Shown here: positions 35,400 to 45,005 of the stretch, in pieces | Position numbering within the stretch: position 1 is the stretch's first letter | How the letters are laid out: every line of letters begins with the position of its first letter | Notes under the pieces: generated by a model | Databases searched by the model: none | Seen by the model: the letters and a program-made list of their open reading frames with translations, nothing else | What the model was told of the DNA's origin: nothing | Origin: an uncultured Lachnospiraceae bacterium | GTDB lineage: Bacteria > Bacillota > Clostridia > Lachnospirales > Lachnospiraceae | DNA length: 64,000 nucleotides | Assembly: GCA_902779355.1 (NCBI GenBank) | Contig: CACZBF010000008.1 | Span: 62,001-126,000 of the forward strand | Direction: 5' to 3' | Program-made: the position numbers and the translations under genes

Positions 35400-37340
35400 A
35401 TGGGATATCAGATCAGACAAGGAAACTATGAGAAAATGGGCGCTTCCCGGCTGGGAGATGACGTGATGTTCACGTTTGCCTGCCCGAACGGGGAGGATTG
35501 TGCGGTTTTGCTCTATAAAAAGGGCACACAATCGCGTCCGACCGTGATCGACGTACCGAAGAGCTACCGGATCGGGTCGCTTTATTCGGTATTGGTGCAG
35601 GGCATCTCATTAGACACCTTTGACTATAATTACCGGATCGGAAAGAAAGTGGTCACCGACCCTTATGCAGGACGAATCGTTGGCAGAGAGAAGTGGGCGG
35701 ATCGCTCCAGACTTTCAGACCCGCACAGCCTGCGGAGCAGTGACTATCCGGAAAGCTTTGACTGGGACGGAGATGAACGCGTACATCTTTCCGACGAGGA
35801 GATGATCCTCTACAAGCTCCATGTAAGGGCGTTCACGAAGGAGGGTCTGACAAAGGGGGCAAGAAAAGGCACCTTTGCGGGCGTACAGGATGCGATCCCC
35901 TATCTGAAGGAGCTTGGCGTCACTTCCGTGGAATTGATGCCGATCTATGAATTCGAAGAGATCATGCCGCAGGAGAATAAGCCTGCGTATCAAAATTACG
36001 AGGCATGGAAAGAGCAACAGGAAAAGCCGGAAGGAGCTGAACCGCTGAAGCAGGAAGAACCGCCGCTGAAACTGAATGTCTGGGGCTATAAGGAAGCGGA
36101 TTATTTTGCGCCGAAGGCGTCTTTTGCAGCGGGAGACGATCCGGCGGGAGAGGTGCGGGAACTCGTAAGGGCTTTGCACCGGAACCGGATGGAGTGCATC
36201 CTTGAGTTTTTCTTCCCGGAGGGGTATACGGGCAGTTATGTTGTCTCTGTGCTGCGCTATTGGGTCAGAGAGTATCATGTGGACGGCGTCCATCTCCTCG
36301 GCCATCACCTGCCGATGCGTGAGATCATCGGGGATCCGCTGCTTTCCGACACCAAGATCTTTTATACGGGATTTGACGGAGAATTCATTTCCGGCAATAA
36401 AGAGAAGAACAGGCTGTTTGTCTACAATGATGAATACCAGTATCCGGCGCGAAAAATGCTAAACCGCCTCGAGATGAATCTGGATGAGCTGGTTTCGCAA
36501 ATCGTCAAATGGCATCCCGCAGAAGGTTTTGTCAATTACATCACGAGCAACAACGGCTTTACGTTGTACGATCTGTTTTCCTACACCGAGAAACACAACG
36601 AGGCAAACGGAGAAGGCAACACCGACGGCAGCAACTGGAATTACAGTGCCAATTACGGCGAAGAAGGCAAGAGCCGTAAAAAGGCCGTGAATCTGGAACG
36701 CGACCGTCAGATGCGTAATGCCTTTTCGCTCCTTTTGCTTTCGAAGGGGGTGCCGCTGATCTATGAGGGTGATGAACTCATGAACAGCAAGGATGGCAAC
36801 AACAACACCTATTGTCAGGACAGCCGCGCCTCTTATGTAACCTGGTCCAAACGAAAACAGAACCTGGAAATGCGCGAGTTTGTGAAAAGGCTCATCGCAT
36901 TCCGGAAAAGCCATCCCGTGCTTTCCGATCGCGGTATCCAGGGGAAAACGGTGCGGCCGGAGAGCGGACTGCCGGAGATTTCCTATCACGGCGAGAATGC
37001 CTGGATCTCGGGACCGGAGTACGGAAGATGTGCGATCGGGATTCTCTACTGTGGCGAATACATTGTGGATGAGGCAGGAAAGACGGATGACCTCATTTAT
37101 GTGGCCTATAATTTCATGGGCGGACAGCAGACGCTGGCGCTGCCGAAGCTCCCGTTTGAAGGGAACTGGGTGAAGATCATGGATACCGCTGTTCCGGCGG
37201 AGCCTTTCCTAAAAAAACCGGAGCGGACAAGAGACCAAAGGATCTACATGCCCGGGCGGTCTGTCAGGATCTATATCGGAAAACGCAGCGCGGTGAAGAA
37301 AGCCGCTGTAAAGCCGGAGCATAACGGGAAACAGAAATGA
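35400..37340 (+). CDS. GH13 glycogen-debranching-like protein with lost catalytic residues
   Basis: A 646-residue protein with the plan of GlgX/type I pullulanase: N-terminal CBM48-like domain (residues ~1-100), TIM barrel, C-terminal beta domain. ATG 35400 is best spaced to GGGAG. The family frame is clear in SVELMPIYEFEE and in NGFTLYDLFSYTEKHNEANG. However, region I (DVVYNH in active enzymes) reads LEFFFPE, region II (DGFRFD) reads DGVHLLG without the nucleophile, the acid/base region reads YTGFDGE, and region IV (SHD) reads SNN. It should not hydrolyse glucans, and may instead bind glycogen or regulate. Carbohydrate function is inferred from the fold only. Confidence 0.85.
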   Translation: MGYQIRQGNYEKMGASRLGDDVMFTFACPNGEDCAVLLYKKGTQSRPTVIDVPKSYRIGSLYSVLVQGISLDTFDYNYRIGKKVVTDPYAGRIVGREKWADRSRLSDPHSLRSSDYPESFDWDGDERVHLSDEEMILYKLHVRAFTKEGLTKGARKGTFAGVQDAIPYLKELGVTSVELMPIYEFEEIMPQENKPAYQNYEAWKEQQEKPEGAEPLKQEEPPLKLNVWGYKEADYFAPKASFAAGDDPAGEVRELVRALHRNRMECILEFFFPEGYTGSYVVSVLRYWVREYHVDGVHLLGHHLPMREIIGDPLLSDTKIFYTGFDGEFISGNKEKNRLFVYNDEYQYPARKMLNRLEMNLDELVSQIVKWHPAEGFVNYITSNNGFTLYDLFSYTEKHNEANGEGNTDGSNWNYSANYGEEGKSRKKAVNLERDRQMRNAFSLLLLSKGVPLIYEGDELMNSKDGNNNTYCQDSRASYVTWSKRKQNLEMREFVKRLIAFRKSHPVLSDRGIQGKTVRPESGLPEISYHGENAWISGPEYGRCAIGILYCGEYIVDEAGKTDDLIYVAYNFMGGQQTLALPKLPFEGNWVKIMDTAVPAEPFLKKPERTRDQRIYMPGRSVRIYIGKRSAVKKAAVKPEHNGKQK

Positions 37341-37924
37341 AAGCGTGGGATCATTTTTGCACGATCACGCATCACAGACACTTGGTACGGCACTACTGCT
37401 TCATGGCAGGATTGTACTGGCAGGGACTGACGCACGATCTGTCCAAGTATACATGGCCCGAATTTCGGGTTGGCGCAAAGTATTACCAGGGGACACGCAG
37501 CCCCAATAATGCTGAGCGTGAGGCCATCGGCTATTCCACGGCATGGCTTCATCACAAGGGCCGTAACAAGCACCATCTGGAGTATTGGATCGATTACGGG
37601 ATCGGTGAGAACAAGGGCATGGTCGGCATGCGGATGCCGGTGCGTTATGTGGTCGAGATGTTCTGTGACCGGATCGCGGCCTGCAGAACCTACAACAAAG
37701 AAGCCTATACGGATGCGAACCCGTATCAGTACTATGAAAAGGGCAAATCCTATCACATGCTCCATGAGCGCACACGCGCATTACTGGAGGATTTGCTTTG
37801 GCGGCTCAAAGAAGACGGGGAAGAAAAGACCTTCCGCTATATCCGTGAAGTGGTTTTGACCCCCGCATTCATTGAAAAATACGAGGATGAGGTGATCACC
37901 GGAAAGACAGGAGAGGGGCTGTAA
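37337..37924 (+). CDS. DUF5662 family protein
   Basis: A 195-residue cytoplasmic protein. It is rich in His, Trp and Tyr, with a pattern (HHRHLVRHYCFMAGLYWQGL, THDLSKYTWPEF, WLHHKGRNKHHLEYW) that recalls a metal-binding HD-type fold: spaced His residues followed by HDLSK. The match to DUF5662 is from memory. It overlaps the stop of the GH13-like gene by 4 bases (ATGA), so the two are co-translated. No function is known to me. Confidence 0.8.
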   Translation: MKAWDHFCTITHHRHLVRHYCFMAGLYWQGLTHDLSKYTWPEFRVGAKYYQGTRSPNNAEREAIGYSTAWLHHKGRNKHHLEYWIDYGIGENKGMVGMRMPVRYVVEMFCDRIAACRTYNKEAYTDANPYQYYEKGKSYHMLHERTRALLEDLLWRLKEDGEEKTFRYIREVVLTPAFIEKYEDEVITGKTGEGL

Positions 37925-37971
37925 GCCCTTTTCTGATGTGAGGGATCCCTGTTTGGAAAGGAAGTAAAACT

Positions 37972-38979
37972 GTGGAAAAGGAAAAGAAGATACTATACAG
38001 CGGCATGCAGGCGACCGGGACATTGCATCTCGGCAATTACCTTGGGGCGTTAAAAAACTGGGTGGCGTTGAGTGAAGAATATGACTGCATTTACGGAATC
38101 ATGGATCTGCATTCTTTGACGGTGCGACAGGATCCGACGGCGTTCCGCCAGAATGCGAGACGCTTTTACACGCTGTATGTGGCGGCAGGACTGGACCCGG
38201 AGAAAAACATCGTTTACTATCAGTCCCATGTGAGCGCGCATGCAGAGCTTGCATGGATCTTGAACTGCTTTACCTATATGGGCGAACTGGGCAGGATGAC
38301 GCAGTATAAAGACAAGTCGCAAAAGCACGCGGATAACGTGAACGCCGGGCTTTTTACCTATCCTGTTTTGATGGCGGCGGACATCCTTCTTTATCAGGCG
38401 GATGCGGTGCCGGTAGGCGCAGACCAGAAGCAGCATGTGGAGATCTGCCGCGATATCGCGCAGCGCTTCAACGGAATCTACGGTGACGTCTTTACGATCC
38501 CGGAGCCGTTTATTGCCAAGGCAGGGGCGAAGGTCATGAGCCTCGCGGAGCCAGAGAAGAAGATGAGCAAATCGGATGAGAATCCGAATGCAACGATCTT
38601 TGCACTGGATGACAAGGACACGATCCTCCGCAAGTTTAAACGAGCGGTGACGGATTCGGAAACCGATGTGCGTTTTGATCCGGAAAACAAGCCCGGTGTG
38701 TCGAACCTCATGACGATCTACAGCTGTGTGACCGGAAAGGATATGGAAAGTATCTCGTCCGAGTTTAGCGGCAAAGGCTACGGTGATTTCAAGATCGCGG
38801 TAGGGGAGGCTGTGGCGGATCATCTGGCGCCGATCCAGAAACGCTATGACGAGCTGACAAAGGAAAAGGCCTACATCGAATCCTGCATCAAAACGAACGA
38901 TGAAAAGGCTGCTTACCTTGCGAATAAAACCCTTCGGAAGGTGCAAAAGAAGGTTGGCCTCACTGAGCGGATCAGGTAA
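37972..38979 (+). CDS. trpS: Tryptophanyl-tRNA synthetase
   Basis: Class Ic synthetase of 335 residues that charges tRNA-Trp. The start is GTG 37972 behind GGAAAGGAAG. The HIGH-type box TGTLHLGNYLGALKNW lies at residues 14-29, and KMSKSDENPNATI near residue 200. No T-box leader is visible in the 47 bases upstream. A strong terminator follows. Confidence 0.96.
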   Translation: MEKEKKILYSGMQATGTLHLGNYLGALKNWVALSEEYDCIYGIMDLHSLTVRQDPTAFRQNARRFYTLYVAAGLDPEKNIVYYQSHVSAHAELAWILNCFTYMGELGRMTQYKDKSQKHADNVNAGLFTYPVLMAADILLYQADAVPVGADQKQHVEICRDIAQRFNGIYGDVFTIPEPFIAKAGAKVMSLAEPEKKMSKSDENPNATIFALDDKDTILRKFKRAVTDSETDVRFDPENKPGVSNLMTIYSCVTGKDMESISSEFSGKGYGDFKIAVGEAVADHLAPIQKRYDELTKEKAYIESCIKTNDEKAAYLANKTLRKVQKKVGLTERIR

Positions 38980-39015
38980 CAGCCCCGAAAAAATTTAGAA
39001 AAATTTTAGAATTAG

Positions 39016-39054
39016 AGAGATGATCTTGTGGTAAGATAAGATCATCTCTTTTTT
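39016..39054 (+). terminator. Intrinsic terminator after trpS
   Basis: A 12-bp perfect stem (39016-39027 with 39038-39049), 10-base loop, then a T-rich run. Confidence 0.88.
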
Positions 39055-39138
39055 CTTTATGCAGGATTCTCTGCAGGATCTCCCTGATGGATACGGACGG
39101 AAGGGATGTTTTCCTTTCCGGACGAACAGGAGGTTTTT

Positions 39139-40677
39139 ATGTATAGTGAAGTGCAGACGGCGGCGATCTATGGGATCGACGGCGTGCCGATCCGCGTGGA
39201 GGCGGATGTGTCGGACGGATTACCGGCATTTCAAATGGTGGGCTATCTTGGTTCCGAAGTACGGGAAGCGCGAGAACGTGTTTCGACAGCGCTGAGAAAC
39301 AGCGGTTTTTCAATGCCGGTGAAACGGATCACGGTGAATCTGTATCCGGCAGATATCAAAAAATCCGGGACGGGGTTTGATCTCCCTGTGGCACTTGCGA
39401 TCCTGACGGCGATCGGGGTGATCCCGCCGGATGTGTTTGAAGAGACGGTTGTGATCGGAGAAGTGAATCTGCAGGGAAATGTATGCCCGATCCCGGGCGT
39501 CCTCCCGATCGTAGCCAAGGCGGAAGAACTCGGGATCAAGAGGATCCTGGTGCCGGCACAAAACCGTGTGGAGGCAGAGCTTCTCGGGAAGATAGAGGTG
39601 ATTCCTGTGGAGAGCATCAACGGAGCAGTGTCGTATCTGACAGGAACATACGAAATCCCGCCACGGGAGGAGCAACGGGAGGCAGCTGAGGATCACGCAC
39701 CGGATTTTTCAGAGATCAAAGGGCAGAGGGTGTTGAAACGTGCCTGCGAGATTGCCTGCGCCGGCATGCATAATCTGCTTATGATCGGGCCGCCAGGTGC
39801 AGGCAAAAGCATGGCGGCAAAACGCCTTCCTTCGATCCTGCCGGAGATGGACAGGAAGGAGCAGATGGAGACAAGCAAGATTCAGAGCGTGGCAGGACTT
39901 CTTTCCGGAGCGACAACACTTTCCAGAAGAAGACCTTTTCGCTCTCCCAACCATACCGCAACCCTGCAGGGGATGGCGGGCGGCGGGACGATCCCGCGTC
40001 CCGGAGAAATGTCTCTGGCACATAACGGGGTCTTGTTTCTTGACGAGCTGACCGAGTTTTCACCGCAGGTTTTAGAGGTGCTGCGCCAGCCGATGGAGGA
40101 TCACGAGATTACGATCGCGCGCGCCAACGGGAGCTATCGGTATCCGGCGAAGTTTATGCTGGTGGCGGCGATGAATCCCTGCCAATGCGGCTATTATCCT
40201 GACCGAAACAGATGCCGCTGTACGAGAAGACAATTGGATCGGTATCTGGGGCGGATCAGCGACCCTGTGATCGATCGGATGGATCTTGCAGTCGGAATCA
40301 ACGCGGTGGCTTTTGGAGAATTGTCCGGGGATCCGAAAGAAGAATCTTCTGCAAAGATCAGAGCCAGAGTGGAGGCTGCACAGAAGATCCAAAAAGAAAG
40401 GTATATGACCGAGAGTTTTCGCTTCAACAGCGCGCTGCCGCCGGGGCTGATCAAGCGCTATGTGCCGTTGGATAAAGAAGCAACGGACTATATGGAAGAG
40501 ATCTTTTTCCGGCGCAACCTGACAGCGCGCGGCTATCATAAGATCCTAAAGGTAGCACGGACGATCGCGGATCTTTCGGGAAAAGAGCGGGTGGACAAAG
40601 CCTGTCTGACGGAGGCTGTATGCTATCGGAGTGTCGAAAAGCGCGATTGGGAACCGGATGAAAGAAACGGGGATTAA
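39139..40677 (+). CDS. comM: ComM/YifB-type Mg-chelatase-like AAA ATPase
   Basis: A 512-residue AAA+ ATPase. Its Proteobacterial homologue ComM is a helicase that helps recombine transformed DNA. ATG 39139 follows AGGAGG. Parts: an N-terminal Lon-protease-like domain (VSDGLPAFQMVG; KSGTGFDLPVALAIL), Walker A MIGPPGAGKSMAAKRLP near residue 223, Walker B GVLFLDELTEF near residue 300, a cysteine pair set (NPCQCGYYPDRNRCRC), and a C-terminal helical domain. It sits directly before dprA, another gene of transformation-type recombination. Confidence 0.92.
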   Translation: MYSEVQTAAIYGIDGVPIRVEADVSDGLPAFQMVGYLGSEVREARERVSTALRNSGFSMPVKRITVNLYPADIKKSGTGFDLPVALAILTAIGVIPPDVFEETVVIGEVNLQGNVCPIPGVLPIVAKAEELGIKRILVPAQNRVEAELLGKIEVIPVESINGAVSYLTGTYEIPPREEQREAAEDHAPDFSEIKGQRVLKRACEIACAGMHNLLMIGPPGAGKSMAAKRLPSILPEMDRKEQMETSKIQSVAGLLSGATTLSRRRPFRSPNHTATLQGMAGGGTIPRPGEMSLAHNGVLFLDELTEFSPQVLEVLRQPMEDHEITIARANGSYRYPAKFMLVAAMNPCQCGYYPDRNRCRCTRRQLDRYLGRISDPVIDRMDLAVGINAVAFGELSGDPKEESSAKIRARVEAAQKIQKERYMTESFRFNSALPPGLIKRYVPLDKEATDYMEEIFFRRNLTARGYHKILKVARTIADLSGKERVDKACLTEAVCYRSVEKRDWEPDERNGD

Positions 40678-40689
40678 CGGAGGAAAAGT

Positions 40690-41775
40690 ATGGTCGATCA
40701 ATATGATCTGTGGCTCGTATGTGTTCCGGGGATCGGGCCGAGAAAGATTACTTCTATAATAAGTGCCTGCGGCAATGCGAGGGAGTGTTTTTTTCTGAAA
40801 GAAGAGGCATTGCGCTACATTCCGGTGCTGCGGGAGGACGATGTGCAAAGGATCATCGAGAGCCGCCGGACCTGGGAAATGGAAAAACAATGGGAAAGGC
40901 TGATGAAAAGCGGCGTCTGCGTAGTCCGGAAAGGAGAAAAGGGATACCCTAAGAAACTCTATCACATCACGGATCCGCCGCACCTTTTGTTCTATCGGGG
41001 GAGACTCCCGGCAGATGATCAAAGGGCAGTCGCCATGGTAGGGGCACGGGAATGTACGGATTACGGACGGGAGATGGCAAAAAAGATCGCGCGGACGCTT
41101 GCCGCAGCCGGAATGACTGTGATCAGCGGCATGGCGCGGGGGATTGATTCTGCTTCGCACATGGGTGCGATCGAAGGCGGTGGGGAGACCTATGCCTTGT
41201 TGGGATGCGGCCCGGACATTTGCTATCCGGGAAGCGCAAAGCGCCTTTATGAAACGTTGGTGTCACGCTATGGAGTGCTCTCGGAATATGCACCGGGGAC
41301 GCCTCCTGAAAAAGGATTTTTCCCCGCAAGGAACCGTCTGATCAGTGCGCTTTCCGATGCGGTGCTGGTGATCGAAGCGAGAGCGCGATCCGGATCGCTT
41401 ATTACAGCAGATTTTGCATTGGAACAGGGAAGAGACGTCTATGCTTTGCCTGGAAGGATCACGGATGCCCTTTCTCACGGAACAAATCAGCTGATCAGAC
41501 AGGGTGCATCGCCGATCGTCTCTATAGAGGTATTACTCGAAGACCTGAAGCTGCGCGAATCGGTTCAGGGACGCGGGGACGTGACGCCGGTCATCTCCCT
41601 TGGCGAGACGGAACGCAGGGTTTACGAGGCGCTTGAGATCTTGCCGGCCGGAATGGAAGATCTTCTGGAGAAGACAGCGCTTTCTATTCCGGAACTGATG
41701 GCAGCGCTGGATATACTCATGAAAAAACAACTTGCCAAAGAGGGCTTTCCGGGTGCATATCGGCGTTGTTATTAA
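40690..41775 (+). CDS. dprA: DNA-processing protein DprA
   Basis: Binds single-stranded DNA and loads RecA on DNA taken up by transformation. It has 361 residues: an N-terminal helical domain, then the extended Rossmann fold with AMVGARECTDYGREMAKKIA, VISGMARGIDSASHMGAI, the GPDICYPGSAKRLYE segment and DVYALPGRITDALSHGTNQLI. A C-terminal winged-helix-like domain follows. It lies 12 bases after comM, and topA follows from its own promoter, a common Firmicutes order. Confidence 0.94.
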   Translation: MVDQYDLWLVCVPGIGPRKITSIISACGNARECFFLKEEALRYIPVLREDDVQRIIESRRTWEMEKQWERLMKSGVCVVRKGEKGYPKKLYHITDPPHLLFYRGRLPADDQRAVAMVGARECTDYGREMAKKIARTLAAAGMTVISGMARGIDSASHMGAIEGGGETYALLGCGPDICYPGSAKRLYETLVSRYGVLSEYAPGTPPEKGFFPARNRLISALSDAVLVIEARARSGSLITADFALEQGRDVYALPGRITDALSHGTNQLIRQGASPIVSIEVLLEDLKLRESVQGRGDVTPVISLGETERRVYEALEILPAGMEDLLEKTALSIPELMAALDILMKKQLAKEGFPGAYRRCY

Positions 41776-41795
41776 CAGGAAAAAGAAAAATCTTC

Positions 41796-41824
41796 TTGAA
41801 AAAGTCAGAAAGCGGGTGTATAGT
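41796..41824 (+). promoter_or_regulatory. Promoter of topA
   Basis: TTGAAA at 41796-41801, 17-base spacer, TATAGT at 41819-41824, in the 92-base gap between dprA and topA. Confidence 0.65.
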
Positions 41825-41867
41825 GGTTTCGATTTTTGACACAAAAAATGAGTAGGAGGAAAGTGTT

Positions 41868-43952
41868 GTGAAATGTCTTGTCATCGTGGAGTCACCGGCC
41901 AAGGTGAAGACGATCAAGAAGTTTTTGGGAAAGAATTATGAGGTCTGTGCCTCCAACGGACATGTCAGAGATCTTCCCAAAAGCCAGATGGGAATTGATA
42001 CAGAGCATGACTTCGAATTAAAATACATCACGATCCGCGGGAAGGGAGATATCCTCTCCAAACTTCGGAAGGAAGCAAAAAAGGCTGACCGGATCTACCT
42101 TGCAACCGACCCGGACCGCGAAGGAGAAGCAATCTCCTGGCATTTGGAAAAGGCGCTGAATTTGGCGGACAAGGACGTCCAGCGCATTACCTTTAATGAG
42201 ATCACACAGTCTGCGGTGAAGGCATCCTTAAAGCAGCCGCGGTCGATCGATCAGGATCTGGTGGATGCGCAGCAGGCAAGACGTGTTCTGGACCGCCTCG
42301 TAGGTTATAAGATCAGTCCGCTCCTTTGGGCGAAGGTAAAGCGCGGACTCTCTGCAGGACGTGTGCAGTCTGTGGCGCTTAGGATCATCTGCGACCGGGA
42401 AGAGGAGATCAACGCATTCATCCCGGAGGAATACTGGACTCTCGAGATCCATTGCAAGGTCAAAGGGGAAAAGAAACCGCTCGTCGCAAAGCTTTACGGG
42501 ACTGAGGATCAAAAACTGGAGGTCAAGACCGAGGCAGAGATGGACAAGATCATCAAAGCCGTTGAGAAAGCAGAGCTCAAAGTTTTGGAGGTAAAGAAGA
42601 GCGAGCGCGAAAAGAAGCCGCCGCTGCCGTTTACGACCAGTACGCTGCAGCAGGAGGCAGCAAAACGCCTCAATTTTTCCACACAAAAGACGATGCGGAT
42701 CGCGCAGCAGCTTTATGAAGGCGTAGATATTAAGGGGCACGGCACGATCGGTCTGATCACCTATCTGCGTACGGATTCGGTGCGGATCAGCGAGGAAGCG
42801 GATGCGGCAGCAAAGACCTTTATCCGCGAAGCGCATGGCGAAGAATATTTGATGAAGAGCGAAAACGGCAAACGTCAGGGCGGTAAAATCCAGGACGCAC
42901 ATGAGGCAATCCGCCCTTCCGATATCACGCGGATTCCGTCGGCGCTCAAGGAGTCGCTGTCGAGAGATCAGTACCGGTTGTATCAGCTGATCTGGAGCCG
43001 CTTTGCATCCAGCCGGATGGCAAGCGCAAAATACGAATCTACAACGGTCCGGATCGGCGCGGGAGAGTATCGTTTTACCGCGACGGCTTCCAAATTGCTG
43101 TTTGACGGTTTTCTTGCTGTCTACTCAGAGGAAGATGACAAGAAAACGGAAGGAAATATGATGCTTCAAAGCCTGGAGCAGAAGAGTGTTCTGACGCTGG
43201 AAGACACAGATGCGAAGCAGCATTTCACACAGCCTGCACCGCATTTCACAGAGGCATCGCTCGTGAAAGCGCTGGAGGAGCGGGGGATCGGACGCCCATC
43301 CACCTATGCTCCCACGATCACGACGATCCTGGCGCGGCGTTATATCACGAAGGAAAACAAGAATCTCTATGTGACGGAGCTCGGGGAAGCGGTCAACGCG
43401 ATCATGAAGCAGTCCTTTTCGACGATCGTGGATGAGCGTTTCACCGCGAACATGGAGTCGCTCCTCGATAAGATCGAGGAAGGAGAGATCAACTGGAAGA
43501 CCGTGGTGAGAAACTTCTACCCGGATCTGGAAGAAGCCGTGAAAGTAGCGGAGAAAGAACTCGAGAAGGTACAGATCGCAGACGAAGAGACAGACGTGAA
43601 GTGCGAATTCTGCGGACGCAACATGGTGATCAAATACGGGCCGCACGGCAAATTCCTTGCCTGCCCCGGCTTCCCGGAGTGCCGCAATACCAAACCGTAT
43701 CTGGAAAAGATCGGGGTTTCCTGTCCGAAATGCGGGAAAGAAGTGGTCCTGCGGAAGACAAAGAAGGGGCGGAAGTATTACGGGTGCGAAGGACATCCGG
43801 ACTGCGATTTCATGTCCTGGCAGAAGCCGCTTGAGCAGAAATGTAAAAAATGCGGCGGCTACATGGTTGTCAAGGGACAGCGCGCCGTCTGTGCGGATGA
43901 AAAATGCGGCTATGTGGAGCCGCTGCCGCAGAAAGATAAGGATGAAGCGTAA
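41868..43952 (+). CDS. topA: DNA topoisomerase I
   Basis: Type IA topoisomerase of 694 residues that relaxes negative supercoils. The start is GTG 41868 behind AGGAGGAAAG. The TOPRIM domain starts VIVESPAKVKTI and has ATDPDREGEAISWHL; the catalytic tyrosine lies in GLITYLRTDSVRIS near residue 300. Three C-terminal cysteine motifs (CEFCGRNM, CPKCGKEV, CKKCGGYM) form zinc ribbons. Complete and typical. Confidence 0.96.
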   Translation: MKCLVIVESPAKVKTIKKFLGKNYEVCASNGHVRDLPKSQMGIDTEHDFELKYITIRGKGDILSKLRKEAKKADRIYLATDPDREGEAISWHLEKALNLADKDVQRITFNEITQSAVKASLKQPRSIDQDLVDAQQARRVLDRLVGYKISPLLWAKVKRGLSAGRVQSVALRIICDREEEINAFIPEEYWTLEIHCKVKGEKKPLVAKLYGTEDQKLEVKTEAEMDKIIKAVEKAELKVLEVKKSEREKKPPLPFTTSTLQQEAAKRLNFSTQKTMRIAQQLYEGVDIKGHGTIGLITYLRTDSVRISEEADAAAKTFIREAHGEEYLMKSENGKRQGGKIQDAHEAIRPSDITRIPSALKESLSRDQYRLYQLIWSRFASSRMASAKYESTTVRIGAGEYRFTATASKLLFDGFLAVYSEEDDKKTEGNMMLQSLEQKSVLTLEDTDAKQHFTQPAPHFTEASLVKALEERGIGRPSTYAPTITTILARRYITKENKNLYVTELGEAVNAIMKQSFSTIVDERFTANMESLLDKIEEGEINWKTVVRNFYPDLEEAVKVAEKELEKVQIADEETDVKCEFCGRNMVIKYGPHGKFLACPGFPECRNTKPYLEKIGVSCPKCGKEVVLRKTKKGRKYYGCEGHPDCDFMSWQKPLEQKCKKCGGYMVVKGQRAVCADEKCGYVEPLPQKDKDEA

Positions 43953-43986
43953 GTGTAAAAAAGTTTGAAAACTTTGCACATTTTAG

Positions 43987-44015
43987 TTGAATTTTTAGAA
44001 AAAAGGTTGTATAAT
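43987..44015 (+). promoter_or_regulatory. Promoter of codY
   Basis: TTGAAT at 43987-43992 and TATAAT at 44010-44015, 17-base spacer, 25 bases before the codY start. I did not find a clear CodY box on it. Confidence 0.7.
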
Positions 44016-44040
44016 AACAACACTTCACCGGGAGGATGAA

Positions 44041-44820
44041 ATGAGCGTACAGTTACTCGACAAGACGAGGAAGATTAACAAGCTCTTACACAATAACAAC
44101 TCGTCCAAGGTCGTATTCAATGACATCTGCGAGGTGCTGACGGACGTTCTGGATTCCAACAATCTGGTCATCAGCCGTAAAGGTAAGGTGCTAGGCACCA
44201 GCCACTGGGGCGGGAAGCCGACGATCGCAGAGCTGATCCACGATCCGGTGGGAGGCTTCATCGACAAAGCGCTGAATGAGCGGCTGCTCGGGATCTTATC
44301 GACGAAAGAAAATGTCAATCTGGAGACGCTGGGATTTGGTGAGGAAGTCGGCGAAGATCATGCGATCATCACCCCGATCGATATTGCGGGGGAGCGGCTC
44401 GGTACACTTTTCGTCTACCGCAACGACAGGCAGTTTGATATTGATGATATCATTCTCTGCGAATATGGTGCGACAGTTGTAGGACTCGAGATGATGCGCT
44501 CCGTGAATGAAGAGAATGCGGAGGAGACCAGGAAGCAGCAGATCGTGAAATCGGCGATCAACACGTTATCCTTCTCCGAGTTGGAAGCCATCATTCACAT
44601 CTTTGATGAGCTGGACGGCATGGAAGGGATTCTCGTTGCAAGCAAGATCGCAGACCGTGTCGGGATCACAAGATCCGTCATTGTCAACGCATTACGCAAG
44701 TTTGAGAGTGCAGGTGTGATCGAGTCCAGATCCTCGGGGATGAAAGGGACTTATATCAAGGTATTAAATGACGTCGTCTTTGACGAACTGGCGGCGATCA
44801 AAAAACAAAACAGGCGATAA
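44041..44820 (+). CDS. codY: Global nutrient regulator CodY
   Basis: GTP- and branched-chain-amino-acid-responsive repressor of 259 residues. The N-terminal GAF domain (SVQLLDKTRKINKLLHNNN; DVLDSNNLVISRKGKVLG) binds the ligand, and the C-terminal winged helix-turn-helix reads IADRVGITRSVIVNALRKFE near residue 205 with SSGMKGTYIKVLN after it. Its place between topA and the flagellar operon resembles other Firmicutes, where CodY represses motility genes; that regulation is inferred here. Confidence 0.95.
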   Translation: MSVQLLDKTRKINKLLHNNNSSKVVFNDICEVLTDVLDSNNLVISRKGKVLGTSHWGGKPTIAELIHDPVGGFIDKALNERLLGILSTKENVNLETLGFGEEVGEDHAIITPIDIAGERLGTLFVYRNDRQFDIDDIILCEYGATVVGLEMMRSVNEENAEETRKQQIVKSAINTLSFSELEAIIHIFDELDGMEGILVASKIADRVGITRSVIVNALRKFESAGVIESRSSGMKGTYIKVLNDVVFDELAAIKKQNRR

Positions 44821-44863
44821 CGCCACTGACAAACCAAAGATAGAAACGGATTTGCCGGAGCTA

Positions 44864-44900
44864 AACGGATTTGGAGCTTTCCAGATCCGTTTTTTGTTTT
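44864..44900 (+). terminator. Intrinsic terminator after codY
   Basis: An 11-bp stem with one G-T wobble (44864-44874 with 44881-44891), 6-base loop, then a T run. It separates codY from the flagellar operon. Confidence 0.85.
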
Positions 44901-44962
44901 ACCCCAAATTGCCCATGTTGTAGATACTTTTTAAAAAAACCGCAATATCATGTAAAAAGTTC

Positions 44963-44990
44963 TTGTCAAAAGTTTAAATTTGAATATAAT
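44963..44990 (+). promoter_or_regulatory. Promoter of the flagellar operon
   Basis: TTGTCA at 44963-44968 and TATAAT at 44985-44990, 16-base spacer: a sigma-A type promoter. Transcription would start near 44997, so the cloverleaf at 45006-45142 would be the main body of the mRNA leader. Confidence 0.7.
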
Positions 44991-45005
44991 AAATTCTGGA
45001 TGCTG

